From Clytia hemisphaerica (lineage: Eukaryota > Cnidaria > Hydrozoa > Leptothecata > Clytiidae): a DNA stretch of 64,000 nt. Both the position numbers and the translations under genes were made by a program. Under the pieces are notes generated by a model. That model saw nothing but the letters and a program-made list of their open reading frames with translations, searched no databases and had not been told where the DNA came from. The stretch covers positions 496,001 to 560,000 of the forward strand of contig CACVBU010001193.1 in assembly GCA_902728285.1 (NCBI GenBank), read 5' to 3'. Positions 10,501-20,639 of the stretch are shown piece by piece; position 1 is the first letter of the stretch; every line of letters starts with the position of its first letter.

Positions 10501-12069
10501 TCTCAATTCTCAGCTCAGAGAAACGAATGTATATTATCATTAGTGAGTATTCATAGTTTACAAACAATCAAGTTGAAAAAAAATTAAAAGAGAAACGATT
10601 GGATGATAATGACTGTTCCCTTACTAGTAAGAAATCCAGAGAATGTCAAATTGATCCATCCACCAATGACAATCATCGGTAAAACGTTTGTTAAATTGCC
10701 CTTCAACATGTCCATCATCATTGTAGGATCTCGAAATAAAATACAATACTACTTGCAAGTTAACACTGCTTTAGCCTACTAGAGAGATTTTTGGTTGATG
10801 GGTAGTCCAATATATACAGACAACCTATCCTGCAATCTTTGCCTTTTATATGTTGCGACCGTGGTGCAGTGGTAGAGCATCTGGCTACAGTTCACAAGGT
10901 TGTGGGTTCAACCCCCAGCCAAGTCATACCAAAGATTCTTAAAATGGTACTTGATGCCTCTCTGCTTGATGCTCAGCAATTATAAGGGAAGGAACAAGGG
11001 TAAGTGGAGCAATCCAGGGAGAAAGAGTGGCGCCCTCCCCTACCTTCGGGTAGTAGCTATTGAAAGAGGAGCCTTCAGGTTGCCTCCAGACTTACTTACT
11101 AGAGAAATCATGGCCCTTTCCAGATATTATTGAACCTGTGTGCTCATGAGAAACGAAGCTATGGCCTACAAGCTTGGGATGCTTGGACTGCTCTTGCAAT
11201 AGCTAGAATATATGTGAGTAACATCAAAACCCCTGATACATATCCTAACATACTTTTCCACACTCTTGTTGGACCCAATCCCTCTCACAGGGCATGGATT
11301 GGCCCAGGCAAAGGATTAATGTTCAACTACACCTTTTCATAGCAATTGCATATTGGCTTTAATCAAAGAGATACCTTGCATGGGATTTTTTGGAGGAGTG
11401 GTAGGTTTTTTTTCTTTTAAGACACCATCAGTTTCGTCATTAAAAAATTTCTTGCGCATATTGAATGCCTGGATTACAAAAAAAAAAGGATTTGAAAACA
11501 TTATCCAAGTTTAATAATGTGAGAAAGGAAATGTATATTGCTGTAAGATTTAAATGGCTCTTTAAAAGAAGACTTGGCCTTTTCAGGAATTATTTTGGAT
11601 AACATGGTGGAAATATCTTTTCACTTCATTAATATTTTAAAAACAATAAGAATTTTACCTCAATGGGGATATATTTTCCGTGACTTCGAAGCATTCTACT
11701 TCTCATAAGAATGTGACTAAAACATAAAATTTATTCATCACCAAAAGTCTCAAGAAAAGATAACTATCATTTAAATGACATTATTACAGACCCTTCTCCA
11801 AATTGAAAATCAGAAAATCTTTTTAATAAAAGGTTTATTCAAAAAAGAAATAACGTGAAAAAACATTTTCTTTAACAAATAGAGTTTGTGCATAATCTGG
11901 ATCAAAGTAAAAAAAATTACCTTTGTTTGACTTGCTCAACATCAGACTTTTTACTGCTTGTCAATAGAACAGAAACATGATGACGAATTACACCAACCAA
12001 AAAGGTTATCACCACTATTGGCACAAAGACCCAAGCTCTGATAGCAGGGTCCAACAGCAAGTCCTCCAT
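4586..12069 (-). CDS. EMC3: EMC3, ER membrane protein complex subunit 3
   Basis: Eight exons were chained: 12069-11921, 11716-11659, 11468-11375, 10729-10625, 10376-10295, 9030-8951, 8614-8526 and 4714-4586. The total is 786 bases, giving 261 aa, the same length as the human protein. EMC3 is the Oxa1-superfamily insertase subunit of the EMC, which inserts tail-anchored and multipass proteins into the ER membrane. Three hydrophobic segments fall at about residues 13-37, 114-134 and 164-187. Diagnostic blocks are [13 protein letters not shown], the HGKYIP motif after a cytosolic linker, [25 protein letters not shown] and [20 protein letters not shown]. The C-terminus ([13 protein letters not shown]) sits alone in the last exon, after a 3.8 kb intron that holds two transposons. 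All junctions are GT-AG and every phase closes, so the gene looks intact. Confidence 0.97.
4866..4967. repeat. Long imperfect hairpin in EMC3 last intron
   Basis: A block starting ATCGGATATCG at 4867 is followed after a short loop by its inverted copy ending TCGATATCCGA near 4964. The same ATCGGATATC word recurs near 5259 just left of the foldback transposon, beside ATTCGACAG. This suggests an older element, about 4850-5282, into which the 5283-6373 element inserted. Confidence 0.55.
5283..6373. mobile_element. Foldback DNA transposon with GGCGCGCC termini and 6-bp target duplication
   Basis: The ends are a perfect 19-bp inverted repeat, TATGGCGCGCCAAAGCGGA at the left and its complement at the right. 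Both ends are flanked directly by CGACAG (5277-5282 and 6374-6379). Inside each terminus is a long array of a degenerate 'aaaacatactatctt' unit: about 20 units on the left arm (5310-5640) and the inverted unit on the right arm (6120-6350). The 480-base centre carries a small helix-turn-helix ORF. The element is 1091 bases and lies in EMC3 intron 7. A 6-bp duplication does not fit hAT, mariner or piggyBac. The superfamily is not assigned. Confidence 0.85.
5912..6073 (+). pseudogene. Short helix-turn-helix ORF inside the foldback element, likely transposase/integrase relic
   Basis: A 53-codon ORF starting [16 protein letters not shown] and continuing with a [12 protein letters not shown] recognition-helix-like segment. 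This resembles the N-terminal DNA-binding segment found ahead of some eukaryotic integrase-core proteins (a basic GRP hook, then a helix-turn-helix 'GF..IA.LLG'). The reading breaks down after the first ~37 residues and no catalytic domain follows. It is inferred to be the remnant of the enzyme that once moved this element, or a captured fragment. The family assignment is tentative. Confidence 0.4.
6509..7054 (-). CDS. LINE ORF1, C-terminal half: RRM-like and C-terminal nucleic-acid-binding domain
   Basis: This ORF has 181 codons beginning [14 protein letters not shown]. The hallmark ORF1 sequence is clear: RNLIFHGI (first RRM strand), acidic linker, QRIGKF, RPIKVTF (RNP-like strand), [10 protein letters not shown], and the C-terminal [16 protein letters not shown] helix with W-K-VRGSLRK. 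It would normally be fused to the PHD/coiled-coil half in one ~340-residue polypeptide. Here the halves overlap by two bases (ATGA). Either a frameshift has split them, or the second half is read by termination-reinitiation. The reading frame is otherwise fully open. Confidence 0.7.
   Translation of the reverse strand: MSYAKITSKHIEKNIGDAIRKEKQEEQLIRSTARNLIFHGIDESADETEEETKIEDEEFIYDKIIGKRLHLRNIKITETQRIGKFTKEREDKARYRPIKVTFTNEEDKNTVLQAITKEKGFPYRVTEDLTKNERQIIKEWCKEAEKMNAKIKEDNTKWKVRGSLRKKLYFKKIIVKSTSGL
7051..7530 (-). CDS. LINE ORF1, N-terminal half: PHD-like zinc finger plus coiled coil
   Basis: This ORF has 159 codons from ATG 7530. Residues ~22-66 carry a Cys/His ladder of PHD type (CSPSKC, then [14 protein letters not shown] and a later single Cys), as found in ORF1 of CR1-like LINEs. 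Residues ~95-155 are heptad-like and charged ([33 protein letters not shown]), consistent with a trimerising or dimerising coiled coil. It stops at TGA 7053-7051, and that stop overlaps the ATG of the next ORF as ATGA. ORF1 proteins coat LINE RNA as chaperones. No host function is suggested. Confidence 0.7.
   Translation of the reverse strand: MHKDGGKIQENNKKSPSINDFCSPSKCIINEENALKDTLQCRKCHRLVHYLCTELPLYQIQIYLSYKSRSVQRQNCTKIAPQVMERYNSNKTSKIEGFKNEIKACENIMKRQDEEINHLKAQDVNVMVNEMKETIDTRITTLEKKIENIIERKKRKDHQ
7680..8378 (+). repeat. Interspersed repeat, copies 2-3 (GACGGAC-tailed family)
   Basis: Two partly tandem versions of the family at 1-345. Repeated words are 'ttccggca', 'cggctccgtcaca', 'caatcctgagaaaagctgg' and a GACGGACGGACGGAC run at 8332-8345, followed by the GGACCTCC/GGTAGGTCC hairpin end. 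A third, shorter relic is at 10130-10250. All lie in EMC3 introns. Confidence 0.65.
9401..9907. repeat. Inverted-repeat element in EMC3 intron
   Basis: The left end AGGGTGAATTGCAGAAAAAT (9401 onward) is repeated in inverted form up to ...ATTCACCCT near 9907, over about 37 bases that include GTACAATGTCCC. A third internal 'tgtcccgtccgcaac' copy lies near 9605. It looks like a MITE of about 0.5 kb. No convincing target duplication beyond a possible TC was found. Confidence 0.6.
10855..10985 (+). mobile_element. tRNA-derived SINE, copy 1
   Basis: The head reads as a tRNA-like Pol III promoter: A box TGGTGCAGTGGTAGAGCATC and B box GGTTCAACCCC, spaced as in tRNA. The body (AAGTCATACCAAAGATTC, then CTGCTTGATGCTCAGCAA) is shared with the minus-strand copy at 31318-31454, which proves dispersal. 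It lies in EMC3 intron 3. Sequence after about 10985 is not shared. Confidence 0.85.
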
Positions 12070-12314
12070 TTCTAATTATATATGCTAAAAATAATCTATA
12101 TACAGTCAAGAGTTTTTTTATGTTGAATATTATTTTTCAGTGTAACAAGCTTTTTGAAAAATCAATGTAAAAGTGAAGCTATGCTTTGCATAGACCTTTT
12201 CTGAAGTCGTTTGGAAGAATGCAACGGTCTTTTGAATTACTAATTACTCTAGCAGAATTTTTTTTCATGATAACATCATCTTATTGATTTCTCTTTTACA
12301 ACACAGCAGTCAGT

Positions 12315-12800
12315 TAGGCACACTAGGAAATCAAGCTTTTAGAAAAAACAACATCAGTTATCTACAGGATGTATTTGCAACAACAAGGGTGAGAGTTACC
12401 TGAATCAAGTTCAAGATCCCAAGACAATTAATTAAAACTTGAAATGAGACAAAATAACCAATTGCTAAACGTGCAGCAGCCAATATCAACTAACCATATT
12501 TTGTCATTCAATTCTTGAGACAGCGCTTCGATTCGTTAGGCCTTGACTACACGCCAAAGAAAAAATAATTTCAAAAATGTAATTGGGTCAGTGTTTGTGG
12601 TCTGGCAAAACTTCCGGGAAATAGATCTTGTAGATCTTTTTCTTAGGAAGTTTTTCTTCAAATTAGTTTTCAACGTTGGCTCGGTTCAAATTTTCTTTAT
12701 CTATGGATCAGAATTTTTGCTGTAAAGCAAATGATATCTAGCGCTTTCGCAGCATTAATTTTGATTTGAATTTCGATGGGACGCTAGTGTGACAAACTGG
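12315..12800. repeat. CAGTTAG-terminus element, copy A (5' of EMC3)
   Basis: This copy is similar over most of its length to 36154-36780. Shared blocks are 'ctacaggatgtatttg', 'gagttacctgaatcaagtt', 'gacaaaat.accaatt', 'tttttcttgggaagtt' and the closing GGGACGCTAGTGTG. The inverted termini (CAGTTAGGCACACTAG on the left, CTAGTGTG on the right) suggest a hAT-like MITE. A second, partial copy of the same family follows at 13260-13560. It lies 250-730 bases upstream of the EMC3 ATG. Confidence 0.65.
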
Positions 12801-12857
12801 CAGTTACCTAGGGACAAGATAATTTATCTTGTTTGTACTGGCTGTGTATTTATGTGC

Positions 12858-12988
12858 AAAAGTGAATACAGTCATGTTGTCTTCTGACCAGCCATCAGAA
12901 CCGTTGGAAAACCAACGGATCCGGTGAGACTCGAAACTCACAACCATGCCATTTGTGGGCAATTGCTCTACCATTGAGCTACGAGTCC
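12858..12988 (-). mobile_element. tRNA-derived SINE of a second family, minus copy
   Basis: Read on the minus strand from 12988: GGACTCGTAGCTCAATGGTA with an A box, then a B-box-like GAGTTTCGAGTCTCACC. This is followed by a tail containing GGATCCGTTGGTTTTCC and GGCTGGTCAGAAGAC. The tail matches the plus-strand copy that follows immediately, so two SINEs sit head to head. Confidence 0.75.
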
Positions 12989-12994
12989 ATGTGG

Positions 12995-13175
12995 AGCCCA
13001 TGGACTCAATTGCCACTCGGTAGAGCTAGAAGTGAATTCTTGTCTACTGACTGGACAGAGACGGTGAATTGGGAGAAATCCATCTCCACATCCGAGTCTC
13101 GCCGGATCCGTTGGTTTTCCAACGGTTCTGGTGGCTGGTCAGAAGACGAGAGCGACTGTATTCACTTCATTGTAA
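12995..13175 (+). mobile_element. SINE of the second family, plus copy (head-to-head partner)
   Basis: The 3' tail from 13110 (GGATCCGTTGGTTTTCCAAC, then GGCTGGTCAGAAGACGAGAG and CTGTATTCACTT) matches the inverted copy at 12858-12925. The 5' head is more divergent, with a degenerate GGACTCAATTGCCACTCGGT start and an extra segment. Transcription across both would give a long hairpin. Confidence 0.7.
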
Positions 13176-13560
13176 TACATGTAAGGGCAAAATTCATGAT
13201 TATGTGCAAAAATTATTCACAAATTACAGGCTGGTCGTACAGAGCTTGTGGTGAAGATATCGCTTTGATTTGTTAGGCCTTGCTTATTATACGCTAAAGT
13301 AAAAATAATTCCGCACATGTAAATGGGCCAGTGTTTGAGGTCCGGCAAAATTAGGTTGGTGTCTTCTCCCCGGCAGACCTTTTTTTTGGGAAGTTATTCT
13401 TTAACTTTTCAAGGTTGGCTCAGTTAAAAATTTTTCATCTATAACTGAAAGTTTAGGTAATTTCTCATAGTTTATTATATAAAATGTTACTTTCATTGTA
13501 AAGCGCCGGTTTATTTTTTCATAAATCCCTCTAGAAGTTTTGGTGAGGAGCCACTAAATC

Positions 13561-16500
13561 CTGCCCTGAAGCGGCAAGTGTGCATAGCGTAAGTAAACTA
13601 AAAATGCGTGTATGTTGAACCCGATTGACCAAAAGAGTAATTACATAAATTATTGTGGAAGTGTGAACGCTTGAAACGGATGTTTGGGAAATCACAAAGA
13701 CAACTTTTGTAAGGAGTTTTGTGTATATCCCACTTTGTGATGCACTGTTCAAATTGATGCATTTTGGGTCCGATGACGTCATCAAAATCCGAAAAATACA
13801 ATGTCAATATCTTGAGTTTGAGAAGGATTCAAGCAATGGATGACCCCTCATTGGATCGGAAATCATTAAGAGAATCTACTTGGTCAATGAAAAAATACTT
13901 TCAGTGAAGTGAAAAGTTTATTACCCTTTTGATGACGTCATTCAGCCTAGAGAAATGTTAAATTTCGTTTTCCCGCAAATTGGTCACATTATGTCTCAAT
14001 AGCCTCATTCCTACAGAACTTATATCCTTAGAGGCAATCGAGCAAGAACAAAACAAAAAATCTTTATTTGGATCTGTAGAAAAATTGCAAAATAGAAACT
14101 CGCTTAAATTCACAATACTGATTCCTTACCCCAAAACGAAACTTTTCTATTTTGTAAATCTTTCTTACACTTCCCCATACGCAAAATATAGAGTACTTTT
14201 GTTTTCCCCCCAAACTTGCGACGGGAAAAATGTTAAGAACGCGTGTTGTCCTCGCGGACTTTCCCAGCGTAATTTATTTGTGTGATGTCATAATGTTATT
14301 GTTCTCTTTCTCAGATTATTACTGACTTCACTCGCTTACGGGATTGGACAATGGTTGACAATAGATTGTGAGACGTATACAACAATACGATGACGCGTGA
14401 TGAATGAAAGTTCATTTTGGGTGGCTTGATAACACTCGTAATTTTCTTTATTTTTCTACTATATTTTGTTTTTTCGTTTTAGAAAAATGACTTTATGGTA
14501 AAAAAAAAAGGTTTTATACTATTATTTTTAAATTTGATATTTTAAAAGCCTATTTTAAAGAAAAATTTGTAAGTGGGCGGAAAAATAAAAAAGCCTTTGT
14601 TTTGAACCCGAAAGTTTTTTCAGCCCGACTGCTAAAATCTCAGGATTGTGGGACTTCTTTTGAGACGGGGGTTAGACATGAAAACAAAGAACTAAAGTAG
14701 AATCGACTTTTTCAAACTTTGAATACAATGTAAAGTATTTTTGTAATCAAAAATTATATTTAACAAATATATAGACCTTTTCGCCTTTCCATCCGCCATC
14801 TTGAATTGTATGCAAAAATAGAAGAACGAAAAAGCTGTGGTTGGATTTAGTTGGAGAATATGCAAAACATACCGTAAATCCTCGAATAAGCACCTTTTCA
14901 GGCTCTAAGGGGCGCTTACGGATCGTGCTTACAGTATTCAACAGTGCGTCACAAACAGCCATATAAACAAAACTCAAGATTCTCACAAAAGTTGTCTTTT
15001 TGATTTCCCAAACATTCGTCTCAAGCGTTCCCTTCCACAATAATTTATGTAATTGCAATTGCGGTCAGTCCACAGTCGGCTTCAACATATCATACACGTG
15101 TTTTTATTTACGTGACCGAAGTGCCTACTAAAACAATCCGGGGGTAAATAGCGAAGCAACACAGCAGATTATTCGTTCAAATACAATCAAATACAATATA
15201 TTATACTATATTTCCTTAATTCAAAAATCAAAAATTCATTTTTCATTCGCGAAAAATAAAAATAAAAGAATAATGAATTAATATTACATACTAAGACGCC
15301 CCTGTCTTTTACTCTCATTTAATTTCCAATCTCGGCACGTGCAAAACGCCCGTCCGCCCAATATCCACCCAATCAGCTTAAATTCACTTTAATTGTCCTT
15401 TGACATTCAAAAAATAGTATTTAAAAATTATGAGTTTATAATAATTACAAAAAACAAAAAGTTTGATACTTCATTAGTGAATTATTCAATAAATTCCTGG
15501 TTTCAATTTTCAGTGGGCGTTCTTCTAGGGCTTCGTTTATCGCGCAATTTTTGCTTCACGCAAACTTTCTCGGCCGCTCCTAATAATTATACATTGCCAA
15601 ATTTGGTTCTCCATTGTCGAGTCAGGATCGATGGTGACGTCACCTAAGCATAAAAAAGAAAGGATTTCGTCAGTTTTATGCATATATTAATTTGCGAGAT
15701 ATTCTATTCGCCGCGCGAGCGCACTTTTCGTAGACTAGTCGGAGTACTTTCTTTTACTCGCGGGATTGATGGTAACTTTTCATCTTCGTTATTTTTAAAA
15801 TGAAGCACAACCGAAAAAAAACGAAACTTCAGAAAGTTGCGTATTTCCAGTGAGTAAACGACTCTGACAATTAACAAAATTGATGATGATGATTTTTTTT
15901 CGGTCAGGCCAATGTCTCGTATTGGGGGTTCTAGTCTTGAGCCCAAAGCCTACGCAGGATTGCAGCGTTTGGGTAAACGAGACAAAACTCTAAAAAAGCT
16001 GGTGTTTTGACGCGCTTCCGTGCTCTCGAAATATTGCGGTTTGAGACGCACTGTTCAAGCGGGGCGCTTATTCGAGCGGGGCGCTTATTTTTTTATTTCA
16101 GAAATTCGTATATCAACAAATTCGGAATCTGCTTAAACTTAACTGTTTCAAAGTGTTGATTGTTCAAAAAAGGATGAATAAAAGATAAATTGGAAAAATC
16201 CAATAGACAATTTCTATCATTTTATTCTTAATCGCTTTCTTTCTTTTTAAGACACAAGTATCTACTCAATATCTTATTTAATCAATAACAATATTCGAAT
16301 AAGCGCCCCTCCCTGGAGCAGGGTAGCCTATTGGGTAGAATAAAGTAAATTTTCACGAAAAATATTTTGCAATGGCGGTACGCCCAATCGCGCCCACAGG
16401 AAAGTTCCAATTTTTAATTACAGTATCGGGAAATCGGGGAAACCGGTTCACCACATGGATAAAAAACGTACAGAATGAAACCTGACAGAAGGTTTTCAAC

Positions 16501-17252
16501 CAGATTTATTCAGATAAAGCTATAAGAGGTTCATTACTATTGTAAAGTAGCGTTGACTTTTATTAGCCTTTGTTGCAACCTTTTCGTCAACATGAAATAA
16601 ACTATTACTTACTTACTTTACTTACTTGTGGCGGATTTTAAAACCAACATAAGCAAAAACGGAAGTTGTTGGGAAGGAAAGAGTAAACGTAAGACAGAAG
16701 GTTTGGTGGTGTTGATCAGGTTACGGTATGTTTTTATTCTATCCGAACTAATGTTAAAAAAGACCAAAGAGGTCCTCTGACCGGGCGACGCAAAGCGATG
16801 GATGATATATTTGTGATTGCCGCCTAATTTCAGCGGGAAATCGAAAGTAATTTCATTTCACTTATGATGTTGTTTGAGAGCTTTGTGGATGTTGGGAAAC
16901 TGCAAGAATAAAGGTAAACTAATTATAGTTTTTTTCTGAAAGAAGAATTAACTTTTTGCTAGACTGTCATTTAGGGCCCAAATGACGCACGTCACCAAAC
17001 ATTAAACATGCGATTTCTCGAGCTTCAATCAGTGGTAATATTTCGTTCTTTTGGCTTAGAATTCAAGCTTATTTTTACCCTCATCACACCATCCAAAGGG
17101 CTTTATCGTGGCGTAAGCACCACTCTATCTACTCGGTGGGTGCGACACCGGATGACGGCTAGTGTAGTATAATATAACATATTATATTATAAAAATTCCT
17201 GGCAGCCTGGTAGAAAGATAACTACAATCAAATTTCCAGTTTTATAAGTCTT
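13561..17252. other. Intergenic stretch with old repeat fragments
   Basis: No convincing exon on either strand. It contains: a repeat around 14762-14875 (shared with 35912-36020 and 38070-38170); CG-rich GGGGCGCTTA blocks at 14880-14950, 16060-16100 and 16295-16320, recalling MITE ends of the 'CGAATAAGCGCC' type; a short ACTT microsatellite at 16608-16628; and TGACGTCA palindromes near 13774 and 13931. It separates EMC3 from the PAP2 gene. Confidence 0.5.
14762..14875 (+). repeat. Interspersed repeat R2, copy 1
   Basis: Shares 'tagaccttttcgcctttcc', 'atccgccatcttgaattgta' and 'tatgcaaaacata' with 35912-36020 (same strand) and 38070-38170 (inverted). No ORF or termini were identified. Confidence 0.6.
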
Positions 17253-18709
17253 GTAAGAGGCCAAAATGGAAACAGAACCAAAGTCGAAGCAAGATGAATA
17301 GGACGGGGGGTTATGTTTTAAACATTCATTTTTCTCTTTCTCTTTTTTATGATCTTGTTTAAAGGTTTTAACTTATTAATAAAAGATGTTCCTAACTTTA
17401 CGTAACTTTAACAATGCCGAAAGATCAGCTGTTGAAAATCTTATCTTTTTATAAGAACTGTTACAGCTAATCTGCTTGGTTAATATCTCAGATTTAGAAT
17501 CTGCTTCCGTTTTGGCTCAGGTGTTGAATGTAGCAGAACCAAAATGGAAGCAGTTGTAAAAACATAAGGAAAACTGGTTTTATGTTTTATAAACTCCTTT
17601 ATTTTTATTTCAAAGTCTTTGGATCTCAATATCTCCCTAAAACAGTTCCCAGACTCTTATCTAGAATGTGCTTCCATTTTGGTTCGGGTGATGAATATGG
17701 CAGAACCAAAATGGAAGCAGTCGTAAAAACATAAGGAAAACTGGTTTTATGTTTTATAAACTCCTTCATTTTTATTTCAAAGTCTTTGGATCTCAATATC
17801 TCCCTAAAGTAAAACAGTTCCCAGACTCTTATCTAGAATGTGCTTCCATTTTGGTTCGGGTGTTGAATATAGCAGAACCAAAATGGAAGCAGTCGTAAAA
17901 ACATAAAGATAACTGGTTTTATGTTTTATAAACTCCTTTCATTTTTATTTCAAAGTAGTTGGATCTCAATATCTCCCTAAAACAGGTCCCAGATTCGTAT
18001 CTAGAATCTGCTTCCATTTTGGTTCGGGTGTTGAATATAGCAGAACCAAAATTGAAGCAGATCTAAATCGCAATTCGGAATACCTTTCTAAAGAAGAATT
18101 ACACCGTTAGACTCCCAAAACACTTCGAAATGAAAATATGTAAATGAGTAGATAACATAGAATCAGTTTTTCTTATGATTTTACTAGTGCTTCCATTTTG
18201 GTTCTGCTATATTCAACACATGAACCAAAATGGAAGCAGATTCTAAATTAGAATACTATGAGATGTGTTAGGGAGATACTGAGGGATATTGACATCCAAA
18301 ACACTTCAAATTAAATCAAAACGAAAATAATTTTAATTGTTTTAATTTTCTTAATGTTTTCACAAGTGCTTCCATCTTGGTTCCGTGATATTCAAAACCT
18401 AAACCAAACTGGAAGCAGAACCTAAATCCGAATCTTTAATTACATAACGCCTTTACATTGCTTAAAAGACTTAAACTTCTCTCTTCAATCCACAAAACTT
18501 ACGCTCACTGTAAGTTCTTATAAAAATTATATTAGTCTCATTTCTGATTTTTAAGAAATATATGATTACCCCCTGATTCGTTATTTGATCTTTCATAATA
18601 ATTTCTCACTTCAAGTGCGTGTAAATAACTTCTATTGTTAAATACAATAGAATTCATCGAGGCGATTAGCTGCTTCAAGTTTGGTTCTGCTTCCATTTTG
18701 GCCTCTTAC
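17253..18709. mobile_element. Foldback element with 9-bp target duplication and hairpin-bearing tandem core
   Basis: The ends are inverted repeats of about 32 bases (GTAAGAGGCCAAAATGGAAR and onward). They are flanked by perfect ATAAGTCTT duplications at 17244-17252 and 18710-18718. The interior holds three to four tandem copies of a ~170-base unit (starts near 17531, 17701, 17871, 18040). Each carries GAACCAAAATGGAAGCA facing its own inverted copy TGCTTCCATTTTGGTTC across about 15 bases, so each unit makes a hairpin. Inverted versions of the motif continue to the right end. No protein is encoded. The 9-bp duplication and long inverted termini fit a non-autonomous Mutator-like element. Confidence 0.85.
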
Positions 18710-18718
18710 ATAAGTCTT

Positions 18719-20639
18719 TATAATGATTATAAAGTCCTTATAAATGATTATTATTCCTGCTTGCCACCATTTCTTGTTTCTGGCAGTCTTGGTTTAATTT
18801 GAAGATTTTTCAGTACAGCCCTTGTTACACAAAAGCCACTTTTCAAAACTTTACGGTTCGTGATCTAAGTTCAAAAATGCTTGAGCTCCCCATGCCTTAA
18901 TCAAGCTACTGCTGTCATAGTCGGAAACGTAAAGTTCACAACTGAGCTTTATAAAGATACTTCGCGAATCAAAGCAGCAAAGCTGATAGAGGATAGTGGT
19001 TCGGCGGCCGCCCGCCCCGCCCCGCCCACACACTTAAAATTCTAAAGGCGGTGGACCAATTTCTCTCGGGGGCTGCTCTCCACACCACACACTATTCAGA
19101 CTATTTTTACTGTCGTTCTGTATAAAAGTTTCCCATTTCCTTTGCCACTTTTCTAGTGCATAAAGACTAGGACTTCAGGTAACTTTGAAATACGCTTTAG
19201 AAAGTTAGAGTGTTTCGTAAAAGTTAAACAGAAGATTTTCCATTAGAAACAAACCCTTTCAAGTCTCATGGTTATTCCGGGATCGGAAATGAGAAACTTA
19301 TACAAAACGACGGTATTTATTGGAACCCAGTTTCATTTATTTTGAGAGCTTTCCAAAAATATACAACAGGTCTCTATGATTTTTGCCTGAGACCGTCATA
19401 TTTGTCCGAAAAACACACCAAAGCAGTGGGAAACTGCAAATAATCGGTGGAAAAAAGGAAAAATTCATGTATTCTTGATATGCGTAAGTTTAAGTCATTT
19501 TTCTAGCGGAAACACACCCGAAAAAATCCGGGATTTGACCCCTCTCTGTTACTAAAAATAGAAATATGGAGGTCAAAATGTGGCTTTTTTCGAGTGCTTC
19601 CGTTAAAAAAATATAACGTCATCTGGACTTCACGAATTCACGCACAAAATAGCCAAGATTCACGCAATCAAAAAGTGGATCAATTTTACTAAGAAAAGTA
19701 ATAAGGAAAAAAGTTTGTACTTTACATCGAGGTCAGTGACAATTAGACTCCAGGATCCTTATGACATTTTGTAGGGTTATCGATTGGTAGGGTAGATTGC
19801 AATCGTATAGCGACAGAAGCTAAGTAAGTTTATTTTGGGACGTATTACGTGGTTAGTTTTGGTGGCCTACTCCCTTTAACCAATTTACCTGCCTAGTGGC
19901 TACCTAATCTACCACCTACATGTACAAATAAGCTGCACGCATCCCCTCTATTTTGATATATTCCAAAACACATCACAAGGGATACGCGCAGCCTAATGTA
20001 CACACAGCACTACTTGCAATGCAACCCCTTTTCTCCGAGGAGATGCACTAAGATCAGGCGATCGTCCCGGACGGTATAAGGTGAGGAGTAAAGGCCGTCC
20101 TCGATACTTACTCATATAGCTGTCCTCCTTACAGTCCTTCGACAGATCCTCTTATGACAATAGGCGTTTAAGTTATAGTCCTAATTGAATGGTACTGTAC
20201 ATGCCAATATCGACTGTGCTTTTTTAAGTACAGCACATATAAAGTCTATCAGCAAAATATTTCACTTTACTTTCATTTCTTCATACATTGCAAACCGCTG
20301 GGAGGGAGCCTTTTCAACAAATATAGATTTTGTTGACATTAATGTCATTTATTTGCCTTCCCGAACCTTTATTCTTTGTTTTAAACGTTAAGACCATCTG
20401 ACGTAGAAATTAACTGTGACGTGAGTTGGAATACAATAGACGTCAAACGAAACCGAATAGGTAATGGTGTAGTTGATCGTACATTATATTCTAAAAATCG
20501 TATCTTACAATTCTTGGTAGAAAGATAACTACATAGAAAAATATTTAGCCTAATAATAATTATACATGATTAAATTTGTCGACTCTTTAAGTGGTTCAAA
20601 TAGGAAAGCCATGTTTCAATATTTTACATTGCGTAAGTA
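18719..20639. other. Intergenic stretch, no feature recognised
   Basis: AT-rich sequence apart from a GC-rich patch near 19005-19030 (CCCGCCCCGCCC). A 'tggtagaaagataactac' word at 20514-20531 also occurs at 17208-17225. I see no exon, tRNA or rRNA. Confidence 0.4.

Noticed and set aside
17500-18100. Possible CRISPR or satellite with regular spacing
   Set aside because: The ~170-base periodicity is a whole-unit tandem duplication inside a transposon with a target duplication. The sequences between motifs are also repeated, so there are no unique spacers.
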